In this document: positions 8,532 to 19,398 of the stretch, piece after piece
Layout: every line of letters starts with the position of its first letter
How positions within the stretch are numbered: the first letter of the stretch is position 1
Origin: Hydractinia symbiolongicarpus
Taxonomy: Eukaryota; Cnidaria; Hydrozoa; Anthoathecata; Hydractiniidae
Assembly (NCBI RefSeq): GCF_029227915.1
Contig: NC_079882.1
Location: forward strand, 19,170,501 to 19,234,500
DNA length: 64,000 bases
Direction of reading: 5' to 3'
The notes under the pieces: generated by a model
Database searches by the model: none
What the model was told of the DNA's origin: nothing
The model's input: only the letters and a program-made list of their open reading frames with translations
Made by a program: the position numbers and the translations under genes

Positions 8532-9458
8532 TTAGAGCCCCCAGGGCTTCTTGTTTATCATTCATTGTGGTTGTGCAACAACAGCGAGATTTCTCACTTC
8601 GAATTTTTGTGATTTCACAGAATTTAACATGAACGCCAAACTACGAGGTAGTCTAGGGGCGTTAATTTTTTTTAAGTCCACAATTGGAAAAACCATTCTA
8701 AGCTATCTATCAGCTTTCAATTTGCCAGAATCTTTTATCAAATTTTTTGACAAGCCATGTCATTACGAAGGTGTTGAAGCAAAAAAGGCTTTTTCCGCGA
8801 ACTGCTAAAGTTCCTTTTGATACGTTGCGTCCTGGTTAAGCAAATTGTCTGCAAATAACGTGTTGGACAGCGTTAAAACACATAGTCCGGATAATAATCC
8901 GTCTCATGTTTCATTGATAACGAATTCTGTAAATATAATTTCTATATTTCGAATAAATAAAATTACAAAGACTTTTATTGGCGTATTTTTGATATCTCCA
9001 TTGGTAAGTCCTTTCGATTTACTTGTATCTAAACAGAAAGTGGAAAACATGAATTATGTTGTACTTTAGATTCATTGTAAAATTTCTAAATGAGCACCTG
9101 CCGTTTCTGCTCCTTTTTTATATCAAGAGATTTTACACGAAAAAGTGTACACACTTCTTAATATAAGAAAATAAGCTATACAGACCAGACCTGGGATGTT
9201 TTTATTTTTTCCACATGTTGTTCTTATTTTGTACTTATAACTTACGCATTTTTTAAAAAAATTATTAAACAGCACATTGCAGATATTTGTGACCTAAAGT
9301 CTCTTTTAAAGATATTTCTTCATAATTGCTGTGTTTTTTAGAATAAGAAAATCAGTAAAGTTTAGCCTTGTTCTTGTTTTGTTCTTATTTTTAACCATCC
9401 CAGCCTCTTCGTTCTTATAAAAAAGAAAAGAAAAAACACCAATGCATTGAAAGGTTAC

Positions 9459-12400
9459 CTGTTCTCTCGTGACCATATTTCTTAACGTTACAACATCATT
9501 CTTAAGCTCCTCCTCCCCAATAACTGCACAGAATGGTATCCCATTTTCTTCGCAATATTGAAACTGGTTCAACAGCTTCGGATTGTTTTTATACGAAATC
9601 TCTGCCTACAGAAAAAGTGCAAACAAAAACTGTAGAATGTTAAAAAAAGAATTTTATGCGGAAGAAGTTCCGATCATTTTTTTATTAGGATTTTTTATCC
9701 GCAAAGGTAATTTGCACATGTTTTATTACAAACATTACTGTTGAATTGATTCACTAAAAGACACACAAATGAAGCTTGAGATAAAAGTTGATACTTTTTG
9801 TTATCTAAAATTAGCTTGGAGAACAAGTTAAATTTCTTTCAGCTTTATAGAAACTACCTTAATATTTTGGTCCCATAATTCATTCACCAACTGCAGACGC
9901 TGCTCCAACATATTTTTTTGGCCAGAAACGACTAAAACTTCCGATTTAGATGTTCGAACTTTGTCAGAACTGGCCTAAATTAAAAAGATTCAAAAAATTA
10001 AATTCAGGTAGACAAAAAATTAAATTCAGGTAGACAAAAAATTAAATGCAGATAGACAAAAAATTCTGACTCATTCTGTAAAATTCAAATGTCGTAAAAT
10101 GCGTGAATATTTTGCCAGGAAAAATTGGAGTGTACCTCAGCTTTGGCTTCCATGATTGAAAATATTCGTTCAATACCAATACTGACACCAACACATGGAA
10201 CCTGAATTAAATAAAAAATATTAGAAAAAAATTATCAGCCATTTACACTTCTAGTAAAACTGCTTCATACACCATAAACATATTTTCAAATCTACAGATT
10301 AGAGAAAACTATCAATTAACACGGTTAAAAAAACAAGAAGTATGATATACATAAACAACCTTGCAAATAAAGTTTACAAAAAGCTGTCTATCAGATTGTG
10401 ATTTCTGTTACGAAGTTAGACACGACATATTTTGCTATTCAGATAGGCAATAGTATTTGTTACACACTATGCAGTTATTTTTTAAAATTGATTTGTGAGA
10501 TCTTCTTGAACGAAAAATTCCTCAAAATTTCAATGGGCAATTCTGGGGTAAACTGACTGACAGGAAGAAGAAAGACCATAAAATAACGGAGTATAAGAAA
10601 GTCACTTAGTGAGAAAAAAATAATAATATACGAGTAAATCTTAATTGCTCGAAAAAGGAAATTGCTGTAGTTAAAAAAATATATATTACCAGAACTGTCA
10701 CAAACAACAAACTTTGTTAAAAAGAATTCTGTGAGCTTATGGCTCGGAAACAAATAACAAGAACGGAATCAGAAAATTTACGTTCTTTGAGTGTCATTAG
10801 CGTAGCGAAAAGAATTCCGTTCTCGTCATTATTTACAATATAATTTGCCTTTTGCTTACATTTTAACCAAATTTTGTAAAATCGATGTATTAAATAACTT
10901 GATATGGTGGAGCATCTTCGTTTCTCTGTTACATAATAATGTGGAAATTTTATTTTTCGTAAACTACTTACCAGGCATTTGGAGAGACCTTAATTCTGCC
11001 TACATTCACTTTTGAAAACTTAGGCTGAAACACCTTTACTTTACCAGTTAGTTAAATAATGCTTTTGAGCACTTATCTTATCTTTTTAAAAAATAAAATT
11101 TACACCAGCAAAAAAAAAAAGGGAAAAATAGTTACCAATATGAGATTTGAACACACGACTACTCCCATTTCGGTGCTCACAGAGGAAAAAATTTCCATAC
11201 TTGTAGGACACATTTGCGTTTAAGTTCACAACTTGTAAAAATTCTTTCAAAATACGTAATGAGTTAATAAAAACGAAGGTGAAGTTGAAAAACAACTAAA
11301 TATAATGAAATAAAAATGAAGGAGAGTCTGCTCATAGAGCGAGATCGACCATTCCTTAATAAGTTAAGTAATCGGTTAAGTCTATGCCTCTTGAGCTTTT
11401 TTGATATAATTTTGATACGAGTCATTAATTTTATTATTACTTTTTATTTTTTTTTAAAAGCAATGGCTTTGCTAAAATATTGTGTAATCATGCTCGCATG
11501 AAGCGGGCGAAAGCTTACATGAACTTGTTGCAAAAAAAGTTGTTTTTTTAAACCAAGATACCGTCAAACTTATGCTGAAACATTGACTTAAATAAAAATG
11601 CATTGAAAAACACAGTTTATGCAGATAAATTTGTGAAGAGCCACTCCAGAAAATTTGTTGTATCAAGAATGATTATTAAAAGAGATTTAAAGCATGACAG
11701 TATTACTGTACCTTCCTTCCTTTTGCAGCAAACATGCCAACCAGTTCATCATATCTGCCACCACCTGCTACAGAACCTATACCAACCTGCTCCCCTATAG
11801 AAATTAATATATACTGTCATTTATACTGTTTTATAGAGACAAAAAATAGAGACAAAAGTTTTTTTGCGTGCAGATACCTACCAGGATTTGCTTTGAGTAA
11901 TTCATCAGGTAAAGACGTTAAAATAGCCTCATAAATAACTCCAGTATAATAATCGAGTCCCCGAGCTAAACTCATATCAAATGACACCTGAAATGTTAAA
12001 AATAACATGTAATATTAAGCCAAAGAAACAAATGCTAAAGTGTCAAAGAAAATATTTTGTAAAAAATTACTTTTTGTACAAAAAGTTTCCTCAAAAAATT
12101 ATTTTTCTTAAAAAACGTCCTCAAATAATTATTTTTACAACATTTACTGGTTCATGGAGTGACGGGGAGAAATTTCTTACATGATCAAGCACGTTAAACA
12201 GTTCACAATATTTCAGTAGCAAATTCATGTCATCGATGCCTTGTTTGGCTATTTTATTATTTGGTAACTTCTGATCATTGAGAAGTTTATCTATCAACTC
12301 CTTTTTACCTAATGAAAAAAAAACATAAGTATACGGTATTTTTATGCTTCTTTTTCCAATCAACACAATTTTAATATTTAATACTACTAAGGAAGAAAGT

Positions 12401-15400
12401 GCCCCAGCTTATTATCGAATGATATGTAAAATGGAAGGGAAGAGTGTAAGGTAAAAAGAGTTCTTATTGAGTACAGTTTTACCTTTTAACTGTACATATT
12501 CATATATTTTATCTGCTATTTCTTCTGCTAATCCTTTTTCAGTGACCATCTCTTTCTTAACTTCCTCCCAAGGTGTCTGTAGAAAATAAAAGTAAAAATT
12601 ATATCTGCACAATTTTTTTATTATTATTATTGCAGGCACTTTCTGTATTATACTAATAATGGTTTAATTTAGGTACTAATTTTTGCATTTTCGCGGATCA
12701 AAGAAAATTTTTTTTTCTGGTATTAATTTTCAGGGATAATTGTTTGTAAAACATTTTGTGGATATTATAATTTTTGCAAATGGCATCAAAATATTACCAA
12801 ATATATTTCTCAATACAACATAAAAAAGTACACTTTATGATTCCCTATTATGACTTTCGTAGCAGCACTTCATATTTTTTCTTTGTGTAAACGAAATTGT
12901 GAATTATTGACATTTCAGGATTTTTTTCGCTTATGATATCTTGAAAAATATTTTGATGCTATGTAATATCATGAATTTAGTCAAAAACCATGAAAATAAA
13001 TTCTTTGCTAAAATAATACCATAAGGTAATACCTTATCTAATTTATCCACTGATGAGCAAATTGTACGGAATTGATCTGTTGGCACACCACAAATTGCGA
13101 AGATACCATCCAATAGTTTTCTATGATTTACCTAGGTGTAAAGATATCAATGTTTATATTAACATTAGCACACATCCCCAATCACCCTAAGCAATGTTCA
13201 GTTCTTTTACCGACTTTAACAGAACATAAAAAAGTTTGAACAATTATTGTGTGTGGCATTACAAAAAGCAATAAGGGCTACACTTCACAACGTTTTGGCT
13301 GTTCAACTTTTTCTTACATAAAAAAGTTGGTATACCTTTATAACGTAATCGCCTAATTTTAAATGGGATAAGATTTCTGAAACGATTTTTATACATTCTG
13401 CATCTGGTATTAATGGATCATACTGTCCAGCAATGTCAAAATCCTAAAAGGATGTTATTAAGATTATTAAGGTTGTTAATTGCAACTTTCATCACTTTAT
13501 TAAAGAATCAAATACTTAAAACAATAATTACAAGTAATTACAGGTATATGCATTTTAGGTAAGTACTTACACACTGGTAAAACTCCCTGTATCGTCCTTT
13601 TGTCATTGCTGGATTATCTCTTCTATAAACACGAGCTATATGAAATCTTTTTATTTTGTCTATTTTATTCATTGCAACATATCTAGCAAATGGAACCTGC
13701 AATTACAAATTAAGGAACAAGGTTCATTAGAAAAAATTCAAACTAAAATCAGACAAGTGGCACAAAATGAGAGAACAGGCTGATGATTAAGAACAAATTA
13801 AAGGAATACTTAATTTTTCATTTATAATTTACAACTTTATTTAAACTTTTTTAGTTAATACAATTACCACATCGTTCCTGGCAACAGTTCTTTCAGTGTA
13901 CCACAAATAGAAAAAACAATGACTCGTTATTTAGGCTTCAATTAGTTTGTTAAAAGATACAGTCAAATCATAGCGAAGAGCCAAGATTTCTCCTCCTTGA
14001 TCCTTCAAATCATATATTAATTTAGAATCTTCTCCATATTTCCCAGTTAGTGTTTCCTGCAAAAAAAAGAAAAGTATAAGAAAAATATTATATGTATATA
14101 TTAAAAACTTTTTTATGTACTCGCATCATCTACTTAGGACTGTTGCAATAACATTACAACAGGAGCTCAGTCGTTAGAGGGATTGAGTAAAAGGCTCAGA
14201 TCCATTAACTTATACAATTGCAAAGATTTATTGACCAATAATTGCTTATAAAAAATTAAAAATTCAAACCTTTAGCTCAAAGACAGGTGTATCAATCTGA
14301 ACTGCTCCATGCCGTTCAAATGTACTTATTATAGTTTTAAAAACGTTCTCCCTGATAGCCATCTGTTTTGGACCATAGTCCTTTGTTCCCTGTAAAAAAT
14401 ATAAAATAAAGTGTATATCAAGTAAATAGAGAGAATCATCGCATCAGGATAAACCAATCCTCCTTACTTTAGGCGTTTTTAAGACAAATTTGTTATTTTT
14501 TGTAGGCTCATTTCCCAATAGCTTTTTCAACTCCAACAATTTATTGACTTCATCTTTGATCTAAGAAAAAAAACATAAATTTTAAACAGCATTATATATG
14601 CTATTGCAAACAAATAACAGGCTAGTCATTATTTAATACAAGTACTTGTAGGGGCCATTCACAAAGTACACACACTTGTGGCCCGCAATTGTTTTTTGTA
14701 CATCTGTGAGCTTCCTTCCTACTGTTTGTTATAACCCTGAAACCACATAAATCAATATTTTTTCTCTGTTCAGACAAAGAACATCCTTCGTTGATGGTAT
14801 TTCAACTTCGAAGTATCATATCATTAACTTTAATTCTTCAAAGAAGTTTTTTAATTAGTTATCAACAACTGGTATTCTACTCTCCAGTTTGATTTTGATT
14901 TTTGTTCTATTATTACTTTACAAACTTGAAAGTTTGCATTAGCATTTGAATAATATTAATCATTTCAGGAAGTAAAACTATTTTTCTCATATAAAGACAA
15001 AGTATACTTTTTGAATGACCCCATACTAAAATTTACCTCTCTGGAAAAGATTGTCTTTGAACCACAACGTGTTCTTCGAAGCAAATTTGTCCGCATTGTA
15101 ATAAAAAGTATATTATATTTCATTTTGTTTCTTTTTCTACAACACAGAAGTTATAAATGAAACAAGACTAATTTGCTTTTTACCAGCAAATGATACAGCT
15201 TGAAAACAAAAAGAGGCTGAAATAATCTGCTTCGAAGAACAATAAAAAATGCGACACTTAGAAATAATTCTTTGAACTTTTCATATGCTAAAATTTAGCT
15301 CAACTTGTGAAGGGATCCAAAATGATAATATAGCCAATTTTAAAAAAAGTTTGCTAGATTGTTTTCTTTATATTTGGGGATTTCCACTGCAACCCATGCT

Positions 15401-16553
15401 AGCATGAAAAACCGACGTTGGGTAAAAAAGTATGAAAAAAAACTATGGCTGATCGATCGTCAAATGTTTAAATAGTTTTGATATAGAAAAATAGTGAAAA
15501 TTTATCTAAAAAATAATAAGAAAGTGATATGTGCAAAGTGAATTATATTTATCACAATTTTACAAAGTCTATAAAAAAACACCTATATATAAAATTGTTC
15601 TGTAGCTAATTTACCAATCTTGTTAAAACAAAATTGATGTCAAAGTAAAGTATATTAAGATTAGTGAAGCCAGTACATTTGGCTTTAATGTTTAAGGCAA
15701 AATAAGTTGGAAACGATGAAAATAACTGATGTTATCTGCTGTGTGGGTAACTAGGGACCACCTGGAACCAAAATAAGACCAATTTCTTAAACCTGAGTCA
15801 AGCCACTTGTTTTGGAGCAGTTGGGTTGTTGTTGTTATCAATGAACTCTTAAACCTTGATATCTAGCCATGCAACTGCTTATCAAAAGGACATGATCTTA
15901 TAAAAAATTTTAATTAATGGAAGCAACTTTTTTTAAAAAAAAGGATTTGGTACATTGATAAATCTTTATTATCTCTAATACCTCCTCAATGGTTCGTTGA
16001 AATCACATGATCATCTACCTTTTTATTTGATCAGAGCCTTATGCTCAAGACAATGTAGCGTGTGTTCAAGTTGGTGCATGTGATAAAGCATTACCCAATC
16101 CGACAAAATTCTATAAGTAGTCTAATAGTCGTATATTTAAGCATGGAGTCTCGTGAATTTACAAATTCATTAAATCAAAGAATGAAAAAACGTGACTTTT
16201 TGGTTGTTTTGCTGTAAAGCCATTTTCACTTTTATAGCGAATTTTTCATTCAATTACGCTTTCTGTCTGTTGTTACACTTTTTATAAAATACCTGAGTTT
16301 TAGTGTCATCTGACTGTATACTTAACGACTTTAATTTTCGCACAACTTCTCCCTGTTCTTTAATTTTTTCTTGAAGTTCTTCCCGAGTCAAAATACCATT
16401 GGCAGCCATTTTGACGTGATGTAATTTTCCCCGTGTAAAGTACTCACGAAAGTTGTATTTTGAAGCTTCCTCAAAAAAGCGGAACCGTTTTTGTCGCGTC
16501 GTAGTCGTGCTCTGTTGGGTTATTTTTAAAAATCCAGGTATATAAATACGCAT
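9459..16553 (-). CDS. HARS1: Histidyl-tRNA synthetase, 14 exons recognised
   Basis: Charges tRNA-His. Exons: 16553-16293, 14560-14468, 14389-14270, 14056-13961, 13696-13571, 13443-13336, 13131-13033, 12576-12483, 12308-12181, 11987-11882, 11794-11712, 10201-10136, 9974-9858, 9605-9459; all frames join (548 codons). Exon 1 has a WHEP domain ([20 protein letters not shown]). The class II core follows: KFVLKTPKG, motif 2 ([20 protein letters not shown]), HisA ([13 protein letters not shown]) and HisB ([12 protein letters not shown]), then the anticodon-binding domain. Two in-frame starts exist: ATG 16553, adding 48 Arg/Lys/Thr-rich residues like a mitochondrial presequence, and ATG 16409 (MAANG) in good context, giving the cytosolic length of about 500 aa. 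The final ~20-residue exon was not found; exon 14 ends at a proper donor. Confidence 0.95.
9998..10066 (+). repeat. 22-bp tandem repeat, three copies, in a HARS intron
   Basis: Three near-identical units of TTAAATTCAGGTAGACAAAA type lie between HARS exons 12 and 13. The third copy has two substitutions. Confidence 0.8.
14164..14206 (+). repeat. tRNA-derived SINE remnant (weak)
   Basis: AGCTCAGTCGTTAGAGG resembles a tRNA A box, and GGCTCAGATCC 27 bp later resembles a degenerate B box. It lies in the HARS intron between exons 3 and 4. Probably a decayed SINE head. Confidence 0.3.
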
Positions 16554-16888
16554 TTTATTTAATGCACAAAGATAGCTAACACTATCTAATATTTTTTTAA
16601 AAATCCAGTCAGTACGCCATGTTTTCAACGGTGTTACACTTTATTTTTCTGTACTTCGTTCCGATAAAAAAATATGTTGTTAAAAATATGTGAATTTTTA
16701 ATTACAAAAACGGCTGTGTTTTTGTGGTATATATAAAGTAAAGATATAATTAGTTTTTTCTCTGCTAAAAGTTACATAGAAATACCGTGGCACAGAATCC
16801 AGCACAAAAATAATATTTACAGTTAATGCAAAACAACTTTACTATTCACAGAGATAAAAAAAAATACAAGTCACTCCAAAAACGAATT
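16554..16888 (-). promoter_or_regulatory. HARS upstream interval
   Basis: This 335-bp interval separates the stop of the ACC-synthase-like gene (16889) from the first HARS ATG on the same strand. It must hold the HARS 5' leader and promoter, and the 3' end of the upstream gene, unless the two are co-transcribed. The HARS frame stays open upstream of 16553 but without another ATG. No TATA box was noted. Confidence 0.4.
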
Positions 16889-18133
16889 TCAATCGTTGCA
16901 ATTTAAAGCGTCTATTATTCGCGATATCCCAACTTCGATAATTTCCAGTTTGTTGGATATTATTAATCTGAACCATCCTGGCTCAGAAAACTCCAAATTT
17001 GTGCCAGGAACAACATACACGCCATGTTTCATGAAACGATCAAACAGCTCCAACTCTGCTTTTTCTGTTTTTTCCCGAAGAAATTTCGAGATATTAAAAA
17101 CAATAAACATTCCACTTGTGGGTAAAATATAAGGGATGTTCATTTCATTAAGTCGCGCAACAACCAAACCACGTGATCTCAACAATCGATTTTGAGTGGT
17201 TGATTTCAAAACTTTAACCCAATCAAGATCGGATATCATTTCTTGGACGACATATTGAGTTAGAGTCGATGAAGTGGTATAATACGACAATGAAAGCAAG
17301 GCCTTTTGAACCAATGCATTGAAAGTTATGATGACACCGCAACGAAATCCAGACAAAGCAAATGTTTTGCTGAAACTCCAAACAATATGGATAATATTAA
17401 GGTACTTATGGATGTTGTGTATTCCGAGTAAATTAACGAATGACATATGTTTGTCATCATAAACTGATAACATATATATTTCATCGCAGATTAGGTGAAT
17501 TTGACTGGACCAGCAGTATTCCAATAACATCAATAGCTGTTCTTTCGTGTAAAAACTTCCAAGAGGATTAATAGGGTGAGATATCAATAACGCTTTGATT
17601 TTAATCCCCCTTTCCGTTACTTTTTGGTGTATTGCTTTTAAATCTTTCATAGTTATTTTGAAATCATCAGAAAAATGAAAAGGGCATAATCTAGTCGCAA
17701 ATCTTTGCTCTAAATCTGTTTTAAACGCTTTGTAATAAGGTGCAGGAGTAAGGACTCCCTCTCCTTCGTCGCATAGAATTTGTCCCAATGTTTCTATAGC
17801 AACACCGCCGCCATTTGTAACAAATATCTCATCTGGTGTGACACTTACGCGAGGGCTCATAAACATTTGAAAGAATCTGCTCAAAGAAGTTCGAAATACG
17901 TCCATACCAGTAAACTTACAATAGTGCGTATAGGACTCTTCCATTTTTCCCAAGTTAATTTCGCTCAATTTCTTGTTGATGATGTCATAGATGATGTTAT
18001 TTTCTGCAGTACCCAGATTTATAATACCTGTTGGGTTTGCCTCTGCATCATAAGGGTTGTCTTGTTGTTTTTTCCATGAAGTATATAGCAGATTCGGCAT
18101 TCCCAAACTCTTCTCGGCACGTTTGGACAACAT
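16889..18133 (-). CDS. ACC-synthase-like PLP aminotransferase, intronless
   Basis: A 414-aa fold-type I PLP enzyme (class I/II aminotransferase) most like the animal and plant 1-aminocyclopropane-1-carboxylate synthase family. Visible PLP-site residues: Y133 region (APYYKAF), N189 in HPINPLGS, D217 and Y220 in ICDEIY, the Schiff-base lysine K256 in WSFSKTFALSGFRCG, and R389 in GWFRLI for the substrate carboxylate. Length fits the family. ATG 18133 is used; the two codons above it are TTG and AAA. Animal members generally do not make ACC and their substrates are poorly known, so the activity is uncertain. It has no introns, while HARS and TSR1 on either side have many, which suggests a retrocopy or acquired gene. 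Confidence 0.9.
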   Translation of the reverse strand: MLSKRAEKSLGMPNLLYTSWKKQQDNPYDAEANPTGIINLGTAENNIIYDIINKKLSEINLGKMEESYTHYCKFTGMDVFRTSLSRFFQMFMSPRVSVTPDEIFVTNGGGVAIETLGQILCDEGEGVLTPAPYYKAFKTDLEQRFATRLCPFHFSDDFKITMKDLKAIHQKVTERGIKIKALLISHPINPLGSFYTKEQLLMLLEYCWSSQIHLICDEIYMLSVYDDKHMSFVNLLGIHNIHKYLNIIHIVWSFSKTFALSGFRCGVIITFNALVQKALLSLSYYTTSSTLTQYVVQEMISDLDWVKVLKSTTQNRLLRSRGLVVARLNEMNIPYILPTSGMFIVFNISKFLREKTEKAELELFDRFMKHGVYVVPGTNLEFSEPGWFRLIISNKLEIIEVGISRIIDALNCND

Positions 18134-18170
18134 TTTCAATTCAACTTAGTATTAAATGACAAAACACATC

Positions 18171-18182
18171 AATTTATATAAA
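18171..18182 (-). promoter_or_regulatory. Possible TATA box of the ACC-synthase-like gene
   Basis: A TTTATATAAA sequence lies about 40 bp upstream of the ATG at 18133 on the minus strand, a spacing compatible with a short leader. The AT-rich background makes this tentative. Confidence 0.4.
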
Positions 18183-18183
18183 T

Positions 18184-19398
18184 TTTGCGTCCAGCCCAGA
18201 TCCAATTATAACCTCGTTAGATTTTTTACTATGATCTCTGTGACATTGATGTCATGTAAAAAAAAAAATCAGTAACGCTTCCTAATCATTACTTGTTCAT
18301 GTTTATATCCATTGATGAATCAAATTAGGGAAAAATTAATGCGGAAGAAAATAATGCGGAACTAAAATAACGGATTCTCCTGAACATTCTCAAAATCTGA
18401 CGGATAAAACAGACATTTTCGTTTTTCCTAAATAAAATTCTTCAAGAAACTCTGACAGAGCAACAAGAACATTTTAAAAATAACTGAGAACTATGCTAAT
18501 AATTTTTGTTAGATGGTCTAGTGTAAAGTAAAGGCCAGAATTAAGATTACTACTGGGCTTATTGAGCCTCTCCCTTTAATACATGTATACAGATCAAGAA
18601 ATAGTTGTTTTAACTGTTAATACACCTTACAATTCGCGTATTTGTTTTTTTTTTCGCGAACAGGCGTGTCCTTAAGCGCATGAAAATATGTTTTGATCGA
18701 TATATGTTAATCTATGAAGAAGCAATCATCCTTGTTCCCGAACAGTCGTTTCTCATTTCATATTCCCAAACAGTCGTTTTCAATTTTTAATCAGAATGTC
18801 ACTTCCTAAAATAAATGTTGATATCACCGCTATTTTTTCCGCATTCTCCTTTAAGCACTCACCTTATCCAAATTTATGAGGCTCCGTTAACGCATGCGCG
18901 TACGACCATGCGGCGTGAAGGGAAATCATATGGAATCACCAAAAATTCAGCTGCGGTACGACTTCTCGCATTTGTTTTTTTATAAGAAAGAATTTCGATG
19001 TAGCAAAAAAGTATTGAATATAACTCAACACTACTAAGCAAAAGTGTTTCATCAGACGACGAAGATACTGTATTACAGCGTCCTTCACACGTGACAGTTA
19101 TTATCGAAACAGTAATTAGTCATTGCATTGAAGTGATATCAATTGTGACCAGGTCTCGTTGTTACCGCACCGAAATAGTAAATACATACCAAGTTCAAAA
19201 ATTCACTCAAGCAACGGGGGCGTCAAGCAATGCACAATTAGCCTTAGTTCAACCTTGCTTCCGATACTAGAACATAATTGACTAAACACGTGCTGTGGGA
19301 TCAGTTAGAATTGACAATGATACAAAAAATATCAGTTTTTACAGACACAAAACAAAACACCTCTAAATTTTTTTCGATCCTATTTTCAAAATTTTAGT
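18184..19398. other. Intergenic, nothing recognised
   Basis: About 1.2 kb between the ACC-synthase-like start and the TSR1 stop, with both genes on the minus strand. No open frame, RNA gene or repeat with clear ends was seen. It must contain the promoter of the PLP enzyme and the TSR1 3' UTR. Confidence 0.5.

Larger units (their letters stand above)
6661..9458. other. Intergenic or HARS 3' region, no recognised gene
   Basis: No convincing protein gene. It holds a copy of a dispersed motif related to CAGCCTCTTCGTTCTTATAA at 6959-6982 (divergent) and again at 9401-9422, plus a candidate non-autonomous element (about 7624-8531) with a tandem repeat. Two short plus-strand frames (8551-8808 and 8845-9069) have no recognisable domain. 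The last exon of HARS should lie in this stretch if the gene is intact, but I could not identify it. Confidence 0.5.

Noticed and set aside
8551-9069. Two plus-strand frames of 74-85 codons
   Set aside because: No recognisable domain, low-complexity AT-driven composition and no splice context.
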